Assembly (NCBI RefSeq): GCF_021028955.1
Contig: NZ_JAIWPE010000017.1
Coordinates: forward strand, 1-64,000
Source of the DNA: Salipaludibacillus sp. CUR1
GTDB taxonomy: Bacteria; Bacillota; Bacilli; Bacillales; Salisediminibacteriaceae
Direction of reading: 5' to 3'
DNA length: 64,000 nucleotides
In this document: positions 36,483-46,289 of the stretch, piece after piece
Numbering within the stretch: position 1 is the first letter of the stretch
Layout of the letters: each line of letters starts with the position of its first letter
Made by a program: the position numbers and the translations under genes
The notes under the pieces: model-generated
Databases searched by the model: none
The model's input: only the letters and a program-made list of their open reading frames with translations
Told to the model about the DNA's origin: nothing

Positions 36483-37373
36483 ATGACTCACTTAATCAAC
36501 CCGAGTATTAAACTAATAGGGCAGCTTAACAATCAGGATTATGACCAGATTACCTTCCTCCAAAAGCAATGCAGTGTAAAAGACGGTGTCAGCCTCAAGC
36601 TCGAATTGGATTATAAATTGAGTAAAGCTGCTGATCAGAGGGAAGATTTAAACGAGCTGAATGAATTCATGTGCTACACGGAAGATAAACTGATCGGTTA
36701 CCTCGGCATCTGCAATTTTGGCGGGGAGGCGCTGGAAGTGAACGGGATGGTTCATCCGGCTTACCGAAGGAAAGGGATCTTTACAAGGTTGTTCTCGTTA
36801 GCTAAAGATGAATGGGCGAGAAGAGACAACCGGGAGATGCTGTTGCTGAGCGACCATTACTCTCCGGCAGGTCTGGCGTTTATTCAATCGATGGAAGCCT
36901 CTTATGCACATTCGGAGTACGACATGTTTTTAAAAGGCGAACCAACTATAGAAACGGCTAAAAACGAACTGGAGCTAAGGGAAGCAACGAATGACGATGC
37001 TGAAGAGATTGCCAGGCAGAATCACATCTTTTTTGGCATAAAAAAGAAGGAATTGACCCTTCCGGAAGAAGAAGCTAAACGCGGAGTGGACAGTTATATG
37101 GCTGAGGTCGATCACACAGTCATCGGAAAGGTGCATCTTGAAGTCACAGGTAAAACGGGTGGAGTCTACGGGCTCGGGGTGCTTCCGGATTACCGGCGAA
37201 CCGGTTATGGCAGAGGCATTCTGATGAAAGCTGTTGAAAAGCTGCAGGAACAGCACGTGCAGGACGTTATGCTCCAGGTGGAGGCGAATAACACGCATGC
37301 CCTGGAACTTTACCGCTCGTGCGGCTTTGAAGTGACCTCAAGAATGGACTATTACAAAATAAGTAAAAATTAG
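36483..37373 (+). CDS. Tandem GNAT-domain acetyltransferase
   Basis: The 296-residue protein contains two acetyltransferase (GNAT) domains. The first has the acetyl-CoA loop MVHPAYRRKGIFTRLF (residues about 90-107), and the second has LGVLPDYRRTGYGRGIL and the closing NNTHALELYRSCGF. Tandem GNATs include mycothiol synthase-like proteins and amino-group acetyltransferases; no substrate motif decides here. SD AAAGGAG precedes ATG 36483. It may be co-transcribed with the NAD-binding protein upstream. Confidence 0.75.
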   Translation: MTHLINPSIKLIGQLNNQDYDQITFLQKQCSVKDGVSLKLELDYKLSKAADQREDLNELNEFMCYTEDKLIGYLGICNFGGEALEVNGMVHPAYRRKGIFTRLFSLAKDEWARRDNREMLLLSDHYSPAGLAFIQSMEASYAHSEYDMFLKGEPTIETAKNELELREATNDDAEEIARQNHIFFGIKKKELTLPEEEAKRGVDSYMAEVDHTVIGKVHLEVTGKTGGVYGLGVLPDYRRTGYGRGILMKAVEKLQEQHVQDVMLQVEANNTHALELYRSCGFEVTSRMDYYKISKN

Positions 37374-37603
37374 CAGGGAGCATCCCTTTGATGCCGGCAT
37401 TCCTGGCGCGGCCCGTGCCTGTGCCTCCATTAGTTTCCGGGGAATGGGCGTGAACATCCGACAGAACGGGTATAATAACTGGACAGAAGCAGATGATAAA
37501 TTCAGGCTTCTGAGTCAACGAAACGATAGTGACATCTCATAGATTGCCTGCGTTTTTTCGAAAAAAACGAGGCGTTAAAGTCAAAAGGAGAAAAGGGGAT
37601 AGT

Positions 37604-39079
37604 ATGGTAAAGAAAACGGATATGACGAAGGCAGGGTGGAAGCTCGAGAACAGTTACTCTGATCTGCCGGAAAATTTTTATTCTGAACGCCATCCGGATC
37701 CTGTTCGTTCACCGGAGCTGGTGGTGTTTAATGATACGTTAGCTGAATCCCTTGGATTAAGCGCAGAGGAGATGCGCAGCGAAGAAGGCGTGGCGGTCCT
37801 TGCCGGCAACCGGCTTCCTGAAGGGAGTACACCGATTGCCCAGGCTTATGCGGGACACCAATTCGGCCACTTCACCATGCTCGGAGACGGCCGGGCTCTC
37901 CTCCTTGGGGAACAGATCACACCTTCAGGCGAGAGAATGGATATTCAGCTGAAAGGCTCGGGAAGAACACCTTTCTCCCGGGGCGGCGACGGCCGGGCGG
38001 GGCTTGGTCCGATGCTGCGCGAGCATATTATGAGTGAAGCGATGCATGCGCTCGGCATTTCAACGAACCGAAGCCTCGGCGTCGTCACCACCGGTGAGCC
38101 GGTATACCGGGAAACAGTTCAGCCTGGCGCGATTTTAACCCGGGTGGCTGACAGCCATCTGCGTGTAGGCACGTTCCAGTATGCCCGGCAATGGGGAAGC
38201 ATTGACGACCTCGAGGCTCTTGCCGACTATACAATTAAACGGCATTACCCGGAGGTTGAACAGGAGGAAAACCGCTATCTGTCTCTTCTTAAAAAAACAG
38301 CGGAGCGGCAGGCCAAACTGATTTCAAGCTGGCAGCTTGTCGGGTTTATTCACGGCGTGATGAATACCGATAACATGGCCATCAGCGGAGAGACAATCGA
38401 TTACGGGCCGTGTGCCTTTATGAACACGTATGACCCTGAAACGGTGTTCAGTTCGATTGATGCGCAGGGCCGTTACGCTTACGGCAATCAGCCGCTGATC
38501 GGAGGCTGGAATCTGGCGCGATTCGCTGAAACACTAGTGCCGCTCATTGACGAAGACCAGGAAAAAGCGGTTGAACAGGCTCAGGAGGTTATCTCCGGTT
38601 TCACTGACCTGTATAAATCTCACTGGTTCTCTGGAATGAGAGCGAAACTCGGGCTGTTTAACGAAGAAAAAGAAGATGAGACCCTGATTGACGACCTTCT
38701 CGGTATGATGCAAAAGCATGAAGCCGATTTTACGAATACGTTCCGTGTGTTAACGTTTGATAAAACCGCTGAAGGTGCCTTGTTCTGTGCCAAAGAGTTT
38801 GCGGCATGGCAAGAGCGCTGGAAAGAAAGGCTCAGCCGCCAGGAAGAATCAGCTGCCGAGTCACATGACCTGATGAAGAAGCATAACCCGGCAGTTATTC
38901 CGAGAAACCACCGGGTGGAAGAAGCCCTTGAAGCGGCCGTGGAGAAAGAAGATTACAGCGTCATGGAAAACCTGCTGAACGCTCTGTCTGACCCGTACGC
39001 GCATACCGCGGACCAGGAGCCTTACACTTCACCTCCGGAACCGTCAAATAAGCCTTACCGCACTTACTGCGGAACTTAA
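37604..39079 (+). CDS. selO: SelO/YdiU protein adenylyltransferase
   Basis: SelO is a kinase-fold protein that transfers AMP to protein Ser, Thr or Tyr. The 491-residue protein has the family blocks [42 protein letters not shown] split by short gaps here, [20 protein letters not shown], and ends in YRTYCGT. Eukaryotic SelO has selenocysteine near its end; this bacterial one has cysteine, so it is not evidence for selenoprotein synthesis. ATG 37604 has AAGGGGA just upstream and gives the normal start, while the open frame begins earlier. It is monocistronic with a bidirectional terminator. Confidence 0.9.
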   Translation: MVKKTDMTKAGWKLENSYSDLPENFYSERHPDPVRSPELVVFNDTLAESLGLSAEEMRSEEGVAVLAGNRLPEGSTPIAQAYAGHQFGHFTMLGDGRALLLGEQITPSGERMDIQLKGSGRTPFSRGGDGRAGLGPMLREHIMSEAMHALGISTNRSLGVVTTGEPVYRETVQPGAILTRVADSHLRVGTFQYARQWGSIDDLEALADYTIKRHYPEVEQEENRYLSLLKKTAERQAKLISSWQLVGFIHGVMNTDNMAISGETIDYGPCAFMNTYDPETVFSSIDAQGRYAYGNQPLIGGWNLARFAETLVPLIDEDQEKAVEQAQEVISGFTDLYKSHWFSGMRAKLGLFNEEKEDETLIDDLLGMMQKHEADFTNTFRVLTFDKTAEGALFCAKEFAAWQERWKERLSRQEESAAESHDLMKKHNPAVIPRNHRVEEALEAAVEKEDYSVMENLLNALSDPYAHTADQEPYTSPPEPSNKPYRTYCGT

Positions 39080-39093
39080 CTTCCACAAATGAT

Positions 39094-39129
39094 AAAACGC
39101 CCGTTCCTTGAACAAGGAGCGGGCGTTTT
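39094..39129. terminator. Bidirectional terminator between selO and the AbrB-like gene
   Basis: AAAACGCCCG and CGGGCGTTTT arms with an inner TTCCTTG/CAAGGAG pairing. It serves two convergent genes. Confidence 0.8.
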
Positions 39130-39150
39130 CGTATGATCCCGGTTTAGAGG

Positions 39151-40338
39151 TTAGTCCTGAATCTCTTCCATGAGTGCCTGTTTGACTTCTTTCATGTGTT
39201 TCTTTTTGCCATCCAGTTTTTTGCATCTTTTATCAAATTCTTTTACACGGTCTTTCACAGCTGTTACTTTGCAAAGTTCGGTGATCTCACTCTGAAGGTT
39301 TTCTGCTTTTTCCTTATAGCGGCTGTCGTCTTTGACATCTCCCAAATAGCTGTAAACAGCCTGCAGCTGTTTTTTATGAGTTAAGAGGTGTTCAGACGCC
39401 TCCAATACCTCAAAGGAGTCCTCGCCTTTCTCTTCTGCAGCTTTATCAATGACCACTTCCGCTGCTTTTGCACGCTGTTCCTCTTCTTCAATAAGGCTGT
39501 TAATTTGGGAAGACATGGCGTCAATGGACAAGTCCTCTTCTTTAAACCTCTTCCATTCTTCCAGAAACTCATCGTTAATCAGCTGGGGAAGTCTTTTTTT
39601 AACTTTTTTACTTTGTTTGTTCCGTTTCTTGTCTGCAAGCTGATGCATCTGCGCAAACAAATCGGCCAGTTTATTGTCTTCAGCTTTTTCAGCGAGCAGG
39701 CGGCGGGCTTCAAAGTCTTCTGCAAAAAGTTCTTGTTTAATCAGTTTTCCAAGCCGGTTGTCCGCTTCCTTAAGTTTAACCAGAAACTGATGGTCTGAAG
39801 GTACCTCCTGCATTTGAAAAAGTGTCTGAAGCTGTTCAGCGGCTGCTTTGGCTTGCTGTAAACGAGAAAGCTTTTGATCATCTGCAGCCTGTTGACAAGC
39901 TTCTGCAAAGTCATGAACGAGTGTATCAAGCGGAGCGGCCCAACGCTCATTTCTTTTTCGCGTGCCCTCATCCAGGCAATTTTCACATAAACATTTATCC
40001 TGGATTTCAAGGAGTGATTCCGTATTGCCGCAAAGCTCACACACTTGAAGCGAGTGACTTAGAAGGACGAAATCGTCGGCCAGTTTAAATTCAATATCAT
40101 GACTGTCACTCCAGTCAAAGTCTTCTCTTATATCATCTGAAATGACTAACCGTCCAAAATCATCCAGCGATTTAGTCTCCTCTGTTTGCTTCTCTGGTTT
40201 CGACAGCTGAATGGCTTTATTATCTGTCAAAATGTCCACGGCAACCTTATGGTCATTAAGTTCAAGTTCCTCACGGATCTCTTTCGGAATAACAATTCTG
40301 CCCATTTTATCCAATCGTCTCGAATACGTTTTAACCAT
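39151..40338 (-). CDS. AbrB-AbrB-zinc ribbon-coiled coil protein
   Basis: The 395-residue protein has two swapped-hairpin AbrB domains in a row (KMGRIVIPKEIREEL at 11-25 and DFGRLVISDDIREDF at 60-74), then a cysteine cluster CELC (100-103) and CLCENC (116-121) that could bind zinc, then about 270 residues of charged helix. AbrB proteins bind DNA as dimers; this single chain carries both halves. Normal AbrB/SpoVT regulators have 90-180 residues, so the architecture is unusual. The first ATG is at 40338, with SD GGAGGTATG. It may bridge DNA to another partner; this is inference. Confidence 0.7.
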   Translation of the reverse strand: MVKTYSRRLDKMGRIVIPKEIREELELNDHKVAVDILTDNKAIQLSKPEKQTEETKSLDDFGRLVISDDIREDFDWSDSHDIEFKLADDFVLLSHSLQVCELCGNTESLLEIQDKCLCENCLDEGTRKRNERWAAPLDTLVHDFAEACQQAADDQKLSRLQQAKAAAEQLQTLFQMQEVPSDHQFLVKLKEADNRLGKLIKQELFAEDFEARRLLAEKAEDNKLADLFAQMHQLADKKRNKQSKKVKKRLPQLINDEFLEEWKRFKEEDLSIDAMSSQINSLIEEEEQRAKAAEVVIDKAAEEKGEDSFEVLEASEHLLTHKKQLQAVYSYLGDVKDDSRYKEKAENLQSEITELCKVTAVKDRVKEFDKRCKKLDGKKKHMKEVKQALMEEIQD

Positions 40339-40765
40339 GACATACCTCCGTGCTGTAGAGTGTTATTTACTTCCTTTTCCCTAATATCAAGGAGATGGAA
40401 CGCCTTTTTTGTGAATCGGCGGGCTGAAACTGGTGGAATGACTGTTTAAATACTGCCCTCAGCCCGTGCTGAGTCGGTATGTAATGCGAAAAAAACTTTT
40501 CGACATGTGTCTGGCAGTTTTAAGAGATTTTTAGCTAATGGGGAATAATCGTTATTCAGCAAGTAAAATGGTGTCACATCCCGTCAGGAAAAGTCTGAAA
40601 CTTTTAATTTAAGAGGTTGTTTTCCTGTGATATTATAAAGCCGGTATGAAAGAGAAAGACACTATCAGGAAGTGTATGTAAAATTTTAAAATCTGTGGCT
40701 GCGAGTGTTGTTCGAGTACCAGAAAGAATACCATTTTAAAAACTATACTACCATTGGAGGGTGCA
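40339..40765. other. Intergenic region between the divergent AbrB-like gene and glgC
   Basis: No gene is seen. SD GGAGG (about 40757) precedes the glgC ATG at 40766. No clear promoter boxes or repeats were found. Confidence 0.4.
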
Positions 40766-41917
40766 ATGAAAAAAAGAAGTTGTGTTGCCATGCTTTTAGC
40801 TGGCGGGAAAGGTACACGATTAAAAGAGTTAACAATGTACAATGCAAAGCCTGCAGTTCCGTTCGGCGGGAAATACCGTATTATTGATTTCACTTTAAGT
40901 AACTGTCAAAGTTCCGGGATTGATACTGTCGGCCTGCTTACCCAGTATTCACCTCACACGCTGCATAATTATATCGGCCGGGGAGAAGCATGGGGACTGG
41001 ACCGAAAACATGGCGGCCTGTCAATCCTTCCACCTTATCAGTGCAAAGATACGTCACACTGGTATGAAGGAACGGCTGACGCTGTCTACCAGAATTTACA
41101 CTATATAGACCAGTATGATCCTGAACATGTCCTCATCATTTCAGGCGATCATATATACAAAATGGATTATAACAGGATGCTGGAGCATCATATTGAAACA
41201 AACGCTGATGCGACTGTGTCTGTGAAAGAAGTTCCGTGGACTGAAGCTGGGCGTTTCGGAATTATTAATACCGGGGACGGCAGCAGAATTGAAGAGTTTG
41301 ACGAGAAGCCGGATTTTCCAAGGTCGAATTTAGCGTCCATGGGCGTATATATTTTTAAGTGGCGTGTGTTAAAACGCGTGCTGATTGAAGAGGAAAAGAA
41401 TGAATTTTCTTCGAATGACTTCGGAAAAGACATCCTTCCGGGAATGCTTCACGACCGGTGCGCACTGCATGCTTACCGCTTTAACGGTTATTGGAAAGAC
41501 GTCGGGACGCTGGAAAGCTACTGGGAAGCGAACATGGATTTGCTGAAAAAAGAAAGCAACATTTTTCTCGCTAACAAAGAAGTAGAAATTATGACCGTGG
41601 AGCAGGGCTATCCACCGCAATACGTTGACGAATCGGCGGCTGTTCGCCAAAGCCTGCTCAGCGAAGGCGCGGAAGTTTACGGCACCGTGGACCATTCGGT
41701 TTTGTTTACCGGAGTTGTAGTAGGGAAAGGCGCGGTGGTGGAAAATTCAGTTGTCCTCCCTAACGCTGTGATCGGAGAGGGCGCGAGAATTGAGAATGCC
41801 ATCATTGGAGAAAACGTCTCAATTCCTGATCACTATGAAGTCGTCTCTTCCGGCAAGGACATTACTCTGATTGGAGAATCGATTGTGGAGGAACAGAAAA
41901 TTCACAGTATCAGATAG
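40766..41917 (+). CDS. glgC: Glucose-1-phosphate adenylyltransferase
   Basis: GlgC makes ADP-glucose from ATP and glucose-1-phosphate for glycogen synthesis. The 383-residue protein has the nucleotide loop [13 protein letters not shown], the [14 protein letters not shown] block, the GTADAVYQN and [11 protein letters not shown] motifs, and a left-handed beta-helix end ([20 protein letters not shown]). ATG 40766 is chosen because GGAGG sits 5 nt upstream. No glgA, glgB, glgD or glgP is in the window, so the gene is detached from the usual operon. The ADP-glucose could feed a glycogen operon elsewhere. A terminator follows at 42007. Confidence 0.85.
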   Translation: MKKRSCVAMLLAGGKGTRLKELTMYNAKPAVPFGGKYRIIDFTLSNCQSSGIDTVGLLTQYSPHTLHNYIGRGEAWGLDRKHGGLSILPPYQCKDTSHWYEGTADAVYQNLHYIDQYDPEHVLIISGDHIYKMDYNRMLEHHIETNADATVSVKEVPWTEAGRFGIINTGDGSRIEEFDEKPDFPRSNLASMGVYIFKWRVLKRVLIEEEKNEFSSNDFGKDILPGMLHDRCALHAYRFNGYWKDVGTLESYWEANMDLLKKESNIFLANKEVEIMTVEQGYPPQYVDESAAVRQSLLSEGAEVYGTVDHSVLFTGVVVGKGAVVENSVVLPNAVIGEGARIENAIIGENVSIPDHYEVVSSGKDITLIGESIVEEQKIHSIR

Positions 41918-42006
41918 CCATGTGAAATGGCTCTGAATTAAGGGTGCAAAGCTGGTCATCGTACGTTACGCATGGGGGGGTAAAAACGAACCCTCCATGC
42001 TTTTGT

Positions 42007-42041
42007 AGAGTGCAGCACATTCATGCTGACACTCTTTTTTT
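42007..42041 (+). terminator. Terminator downstream of glgC
   Basis: AGAGTG and CACTCT arms with inner AGCA/TGCT pairing, followed by seven T. The rest of 41918-42232 shows no gene. Confidence 0.7.
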
Positions 42042-42232
42042 GATTTTGATATTACAATCGTGCAAGAACTAACACACAGAAAATATTTGAAGGAAGCAGG
42101 AACATAACTGGTTTAGTTATTTTTCGAAAGAGGCCGAAAAAATAAAGTTCAGGCATTGGAATAACGGTGTTTTAACCACTGCTCATAAAAGGAATTATAG
42201 GTATAGGCCTTAAAAATTTAAGGAGGGTTTTC

Positions 42233-42982
42233 ATGAGTGAAGTAGCTGTTATTACAGGTGGGGGAAGTGGTTTAGGAAGGGCCGCTGCTCAGAAGCTGGC
42301 TGAGAAAGGTATTAACATTGTGGTTGTTGATGTAAATGAAGATGGTGGTCATGGAACAGTTGATTTAGTAAAAGAATCGGGTTCCGATGCCATTTTCGTA
42401 AAAGCCGATGTGTCTAAAGCTGAAGAGGTGAAACATTATGTGGATCAAGCGGTTGAAAAATATGGCACGATTGATTACTTCTTCAACAACGCTGGTATAT
42501 CAGGAAGCGGGAAGTATTTCCTGGAGTCAGATATTGAAGAAATAAACAAAATAGTTGAAATTAATATGCTGGGGGCGCTTTATGGCATGCGCTTTGTGGC
42601 TGAAGTCATGGTGAAAAACGGTGGCGGCTCCATCGTGAACATGTCTTCAAGCGCAGGGGTTATAGGTCAAAGTACTGTCGTGACATATTCCGCCACAAAG
42701 CATGGTATCGTCGGTATGACTAAAAGTATGGTTGCTGAGTACGCAAAAGACGGTTTAAGAGTTAACGCAGTGGCGCCTGGTGGTACAGAAACACCTATGG
42801 TAGAGAAATATTTTACAGACAACCCTCAAATGAAGGAAATGGCAGAACAGGGGATTCCCCAAAAACGACTCGGAACACCTGAAGAGGTTGCTGAGCTTGT
42901 AACATTTCTTCTTACATCAGGTGCCGAATACATTAACGGCGAGGTTATCCGTATTGATGGCGGGTTTACAAGTACAAAATAA
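42233..42982 (+). CDS. Short-chain dehydrogenase/reductase
   Basis: This 249-residue classical SDR has the cofactor motif TGGGSGLG (8-15), the NNAG structural motif, a catalytic Ser in IVNMSSSAG and the active-site YSATK. The aspartate after the second strand (VVVDVNED) suggests NAD rather than NADP. The family covers 3-oxoacyl and sugar or steroid alcohol oxidoreductases; the substrate cannot be told. SD AAGGAGG precedes ATG 42233. It is monocistronic with a terminator at 42992. Confidence 0.85.
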   Translation: MSEVAVITGGGSGLGRAAAQKLAEKGINIVVVDVNEDGGHGTVDLVKESGSDAIFVKADVSKAEEVKHYVDQAVEKYGTIDYFFNNAGISGSGKYFLESDIEEINKIVEINMLGALYGMRFVAEVMVKNGGGSIVNMSSSAGVIGQSTVVTYSATKHGIVGMTKSMVAEYAKDGLRVNAVAPGGTETPMVEKYFTDNPQMKEMAEQGIPQKRLGTPEEVAELVTFLLTSGAEYINGEVIRIDGGFTSTK

Positions 42983-42991
42983 CGAATTCTG

Positions 42992-43024
42992 AAGGACTTC
43001 GATGACTCGGAGTCCTTTATATTA
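42992..43024 (+). terminator. Terminator of the SDR gene
   Basis: AAGGACT and AGTCCTT arms; the tail is T-rich but short. The 300 bp to the next gene have no other clear feature. Confidence 0.6.
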
Positions 43025-43255
43025 TTTTAGTTAAATTCTGTGAATGTACAAAACTGTAAAATACATCCATAGCGGTCTCCAGTGGAATCAAGAAATATGT
43101 TCTGGGAGAGGGGTAGTCAGTAATGGCTATCCCTACTCTATTTTGTGGATTTTACGGAAGGTATTTGGATATTTATGTTAAAATTTTACTGAGAGGATCT
43201 AGTGAAATCGGCTAAAGGGCTTTAGAGCGAAAAGATATTTCTTAGGAGGCTTACT

Positions 43256-43297
43256 ATGAAAACATGCTATGAAGAGAAAGGGGTGGAAGAAAGATGA
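43256..43297 (+). CDS. 13-codon leader ORF coupled to the next gene
   Basis: AGGAGG sits 8 nt before ATG 43256. The frame reads MKTCYEEKGVEER and stops at TGA 43295, overlapping the ATG 43294 of the membrane protein (ATGA). The SD of the downstream gene (GAAAGGGG) lies inside it. The form fits a leader that couples translation; expression is not proven. Confidence 0.35.
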   Translation: MKTCYEEKGVEER

Positions 43298-43683
43298 GTG
43301 AAACTAAAAAATTTTTAGTTCCAATTTCGTTTATATTACTGGTGGTTGTCAGCGGTTTATCGCTTTACACCTGGGTTTACTTACATACTTTTTATACCGC
43401 ATCCATTCTATTGATATTTGTCCATTTATCCGTGTTCTTTCATGTACTTAATTTACGCGTACCTGAAAGCGGAAACAGGGATGACAGCAAGGCCCATCTT
43501 ATAAAAAAACAGAGCGGGAAAATTGCTTATCTCATATTAATGATATCTGCAGGATTAATTTTGATCATTTCTGAAGGACTGAATGCTAATAACATTGAGA
43601 ATATCCCATTATTAATGGTCGTTGGTCTTGCATTAATCATACAGCCTATTACTGAGTTTTTTTACGTGCGGAAATATAAATAA
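43294..43683 (+). CDS. Four-helix membrane protein of unknown function
   Basis: The 129-residue protein has four hydrophobic segments (FILLVVVSGLSLYTWVYL; YTASILLIFVHLSVFFHVL; IAYLILMISAGLILII; LLMVVGLALIIQPI) with a basic middle loop. No family motif is recognised. It is translated from ATG 43294 at the end of a 13-codon leader and is followed by a 46-residue membrane protein, so these short genes probably form one transcript. Confidence 0.6.
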   Translation: MSETKKFLVPISFILLVVVSGLSLYTWVYLHTFYTASILLIFVHLSVFFHVLNLRVPESGNRDDSKAHLIKKQSGKIAYLILMISAGLILIISEGLNANNIENIPLLMVVGLALIIQPITEFFYVRKYK

Positions 43684-43741
43684 CCAAAATGGCAGGCGGC
43701 AAGCGGCTGAATGATCCTTGGTAAGGAAAGGGGAATCTGGC

Positions 43742-43882
43742 ATGAAGTTTAATGCTAATGCTCTATCGTATGGAATAATAGCAGGCATCCTTACCATTAT
43801 AATTTCTGGCAGTTTAAATTTATTAATAACCAATGTCTTATTAGGTTTAATTGCCGGAAAATTAATGGACAGTAAGAGATAA
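43742..43882 (+). CDS. Small membrane protein, 46 aa
   Basis: Translation from ATG 43742 (SD GAAAGGGGAA, about 7 nt) gives MKFNANALSYGIIAGILTII and ends at TAA 43880. Almost all of it is hydrophobic with regular Gly/Ala/Ser spacing, suggesting one or two membrane helices. It is too short for standard gene callers. The SD and the spacing to the previous gene support it. Function unknown. Confidence 0.5.
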   Translation: MKFNANALSYGIIAGILTIIISGSLNLLITNVLLGLIAGKLMDSKR

Positions 43883-43986
43883 ATAGAAGGGGCTCACCAT
43901 TTAAATTACGAAAATCATCCCAAAAAGATATTCCAGTAAGCAGAGGTGTGAATCTTTAATAAACACAGTTACTAACAGGGGGAATA

Positions 43987-44724
43987 ATGTATAACCAGAG
44001 ACCTAAAGTGCTAATCGTTGGAACCTTTCATTTTGAGGAATCACCAGATATGATCCAGACTGACACAGGTGATATCTTCTCACAGCATAGACAAAAAGAA
44101 GTTTTATTGGCTGCAGAAAAAATAGCGGCATTTAAACCATCTAAAGTGGCTGTTGAAGCAGTCAAAACAGAAGAAGATGCCCTTAATAAAACTTATGAAG
44201 ACTATCTTACCCAGCATGTGACCCTCCCGGCAAGTGAAATATATCAATTAGGATTCCGGATATGTGAGGCGATGGCCCACGAGAAAATCTATGCGGTAGA
44301 CTGGATGGACGATATAGGAAATAAAAGTATTGGAGATGTGCTGGAATGGGCAAAAGCGAACCAAACAGACATGTATGATTTAATAACCGGATTTTATATT
44401 CCTCAGATTACACCTGAATTAAAAGGGTTATCGATAGTTGAGGGTTTAATACATATCAATCAAAAAGAAAGATTACAAGTGGAACATGAACTGTATCTAC
44501 ACATTGCCCAGATCAGTGACGGAACGAATTATGTCGGCGTCGACTGGGTCCGATGGTGGTACCAGAGAAATCTCATCATATTTAATAACATAATGAAACT
44601 GGCCGAAAATACAGAAGATCGGATTTTGGTTCTTATCGGCGGGGCCCATGTTCATTTACTCAGCCAGTTTCTGAAGGAAAGCGGGCGTGCAGATGTGGAA
44701 AAAGTTGAGGATTACCTAAGTTAG
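43987..44724 (+). CDS. DUF5694 (TraB/ChaN-like) protein
   Basis: The 245-residue protein has the opening LIVGTFHFEE and the late LVLIGGAHVHLL that mark DUF5694, related in fold to TraB/TIKI and ChaN-type proteins, where such His and Glu residues bind metal. No signal peptide is present, so it is cytosolic. The function is unknown in this branch. SD GGGGG lies before ATG 43987. A two-helix membrane protein follows about 100 bp downstream. Confidence 0.7.
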   Translation: MYNQRPKVLIVGTFHFEESPDMIQTDTGDIFSQHRQKEVLLAAEKIAAFKPSKVAVEAVKTEEDALNKTYEDYLTQHVTLPASEIYQLGFRICEAMAHEKIYAVDWMDDIGNKSIGDVLEWAKANQTDMYDLITGFYIPQITPELKGLSIVEGLIHINQKERLQVEHELYLHIAQISDGTNYVGVDWVRWWYQRNLIIFNNIMKLAENTEDRILVLIGGAHVHLLSQFLKESGRADVEKVEDYLS

Positions 44725-44830
44725 ATAAAGCGCGGCCAGCGGTGAAAAGTATCCGATTGGTATGGAGAGGGGGTTTCCTTCACGGTAAGCAACAAGCAAG
44801 GCTAACATATTATATAGGAGGCGTCAGACG

Positions 44831-45028
44831 GTGTTAATTAAAACTATGTTATTTTGGATTATTGTTTTTCCTTTGGCAGTGACTGCTCTCTTAATCATAT
44901 TTGACTATTTTTCAGGGCAGCCAATTGAGGCAGTTTCTTATTTACCTAACTTATTAGGTTTGGCGACAGGTGGACTAATTATTGGGTTTGTTATGTACCA
45001 AGTGAAGAAATTAAAATATGAGCAATGA
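44831..45028 (+). CDS. Small two-helix membrane protein, 65 aa
   Basis: Two hydrophobic segments (ILFWIIVFPLAVTALLIIF-like at 5-25 and LLGLATGGLIIGFVMY at 41-56) are joined by a short polar loop. ATAGGAGG lies about 10 nt before the GTG start. It is the last of the small membrane-protein genes in this cluster. No family is recognised. Confidence 0.5.
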   Translation: MLIKTMLFWIIVFPLAVTALLIIFDYFSGQPIEAVSYLPNLLGLATGGLIIGFVMYQVKKLKYEQ

Positions 45029-45393
45029 TTTTCTATTAAAAGAGTATCAGTACTGCGCTATCAAATAGGATCCCTCTTATTAAGGTATAGCTATTTTACT
45101 ATATAGTTATTATTTGTCATTTATTTCCTCTCTGTCGTTGAAGATGATATTACAAACTTTTACATAAAATAGTTTATTTGAGGCTTTCGCGTGTAAAAGC
45201 GGTTAAATTTAGTCTGCTTGAACGGTGTCACAGAGCCAAATTTCTGGGTGGTAAAAAGAGCAGGCTAATACATATTTTTTTAAGCTTTCAGGCTTGCTTC
45301 CCTCGTTAGGTCTCGTCAATCTGATTACATGTTTACAGGGCATATTGATATGTTAGAATAACCACCAGATTGATTGAAGAGAGGGGAATGACG
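45029..45393. other. Intergenic stretch before the SurA-like lipoprotein
   Basis: No gene, repeat or terminator is clearly visible. SD AGAGGGG precedes the start at 45394. Confidence 0.35.
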
Positions 45394-46188
45394 ATGAATA
45401 AAAAGTGGTTAAGTACCGTATCTCTTGCCGCAGCTGCAATGGTTATGACGGCTTGCGGTGATGCAGAGGAAGGGAATAACAATACAGGAACAGAGACCCA
45501 GGAGGGGGAGCCGGCCGCAAACAATGAAGCCGCTTTGGAAGGTGAAGGTGGAGAAACCGCCGAACAGCCGGAAATGCCTGAGCCTGACTTGGAAGGCGTA
45601 CCTGATGTGGTGGCAGAAGTAAACGGTGAGGAAATTCCGAGGGAAGAATTTGAGCCTGCATACGAAGGACAGTTCCAGCAGGCTGCTATGCAAACTCAGA
45701 TGACTGGGGAAGAAGTCGATCAGGACATGTTAAAAGAACAGGTCGCTGACAATATGGTTAATACGGAACTTCTCGTTCAGGAAGCTGAAAACGAAGGCTA
45801 CGAAGCGACAGAAGAAGAAATTGATGAGACGCTGGAAGAAATAGCGATGCAAAACGGCCTCGGTTCTGAAGAGGAGTTCATTGCTGCTTTAGAAGAGCAA
45901 GGCACGGATGAAGAAGAAGTGATGTCCCAGGTTGAAACTCAAGTGAAAGTAGACCAGCTTGTTGCGAGTGAAGCAGGCGACATTGAAGTGACAGATGAAG
46001 AGCTTGAAGAGACATATGAGCAGCTGGAAGCCCAGCATGCCCAGATGGGTCAAGAAGGTGATGTCCCGTCGTTTGAAGAAGTTAAACCAGAACTTGAAGA
46101 ACAAGTAAGAGCTGAAAAAGAAGGACAAGCTGCCCAGGAAATTGTGGAAAATCTTCGTGAAGACGCGGATGTCACGATCCACCTGTAA
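45394..46188 (+). CDS. SurA N-terminal-domain lipoprotein (extracytoplasmic chaperone-like)
   Basis: The 264-residue protein has a lipobox MTAC (Cys21), an acidic Asn/Glu linker, then a SurA_N-type domain: VVAEVNGEEIPREEFEPAYE, NMVNTELLVQEAENEGYEAT and ETQVKVDQLVASEA. Unlike PrsA it has no parvulin PPIase core, so it is probably a chaperone-only form for folding exported proteins. ATG 45394 is preferred to the longer in-frame start because of the SD. The protein is extremely acidic, as expected in a salt-adapted organism. The palindrome at 46230 follows. Confidence 0.75.
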   Translation: MNKKWLSTVSLAAAAMVMTACGDAEEGNNNTGTETQEGEPAANNEAALEGEGGETAEQPEMPEPDLEGVPDVVAEVNGEEIPREEFEPAYEGQFQQAAMQTQMTGEEVDQDMLKEQVADNMVNTELLVQEAENEGYEATEEEIDETLEEIAMQNGLGSEEEFIAALEEQGTDEEEVMSQVETQVKVDQLVASEAGDIEVTDEELEETYEQLEAQHAQMGQEGDVPSFEEVKPELEEQVRAEKEGQAAQEIVENLREDADVTIHL

Positions 46189-46229
46189 AAGCTTTGTTGC
46201 AGCTTAAGTTCATTTGGGCTGGATGATTA

Positions 46230-46264
46230 CCAATAAATGGGGGGACTGTCCCCCCATTTATTGG
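46230..46264. repeat. Palindrome B with GGGGGGACTGT core
   Basis: CCAATAAATGGGGGG (46230-46244) and CCCCCCATTTATTGG (46250-46264) are perfect complements around the loop ACTGT. Same design as palindrome A at 22335 but with other outer arms. No T-tract. Confidence 0.85.
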
Positions 46265-46289
46265 GTATTCCACAAATTGGATACGAAGA

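Noticed and set aside
37604-39079. SelO as evidence for selenoprotein synthesis
   Set aside because: Bacterial SelO has cysteine at the end (YRTYCGT); no TGA is in the frame.
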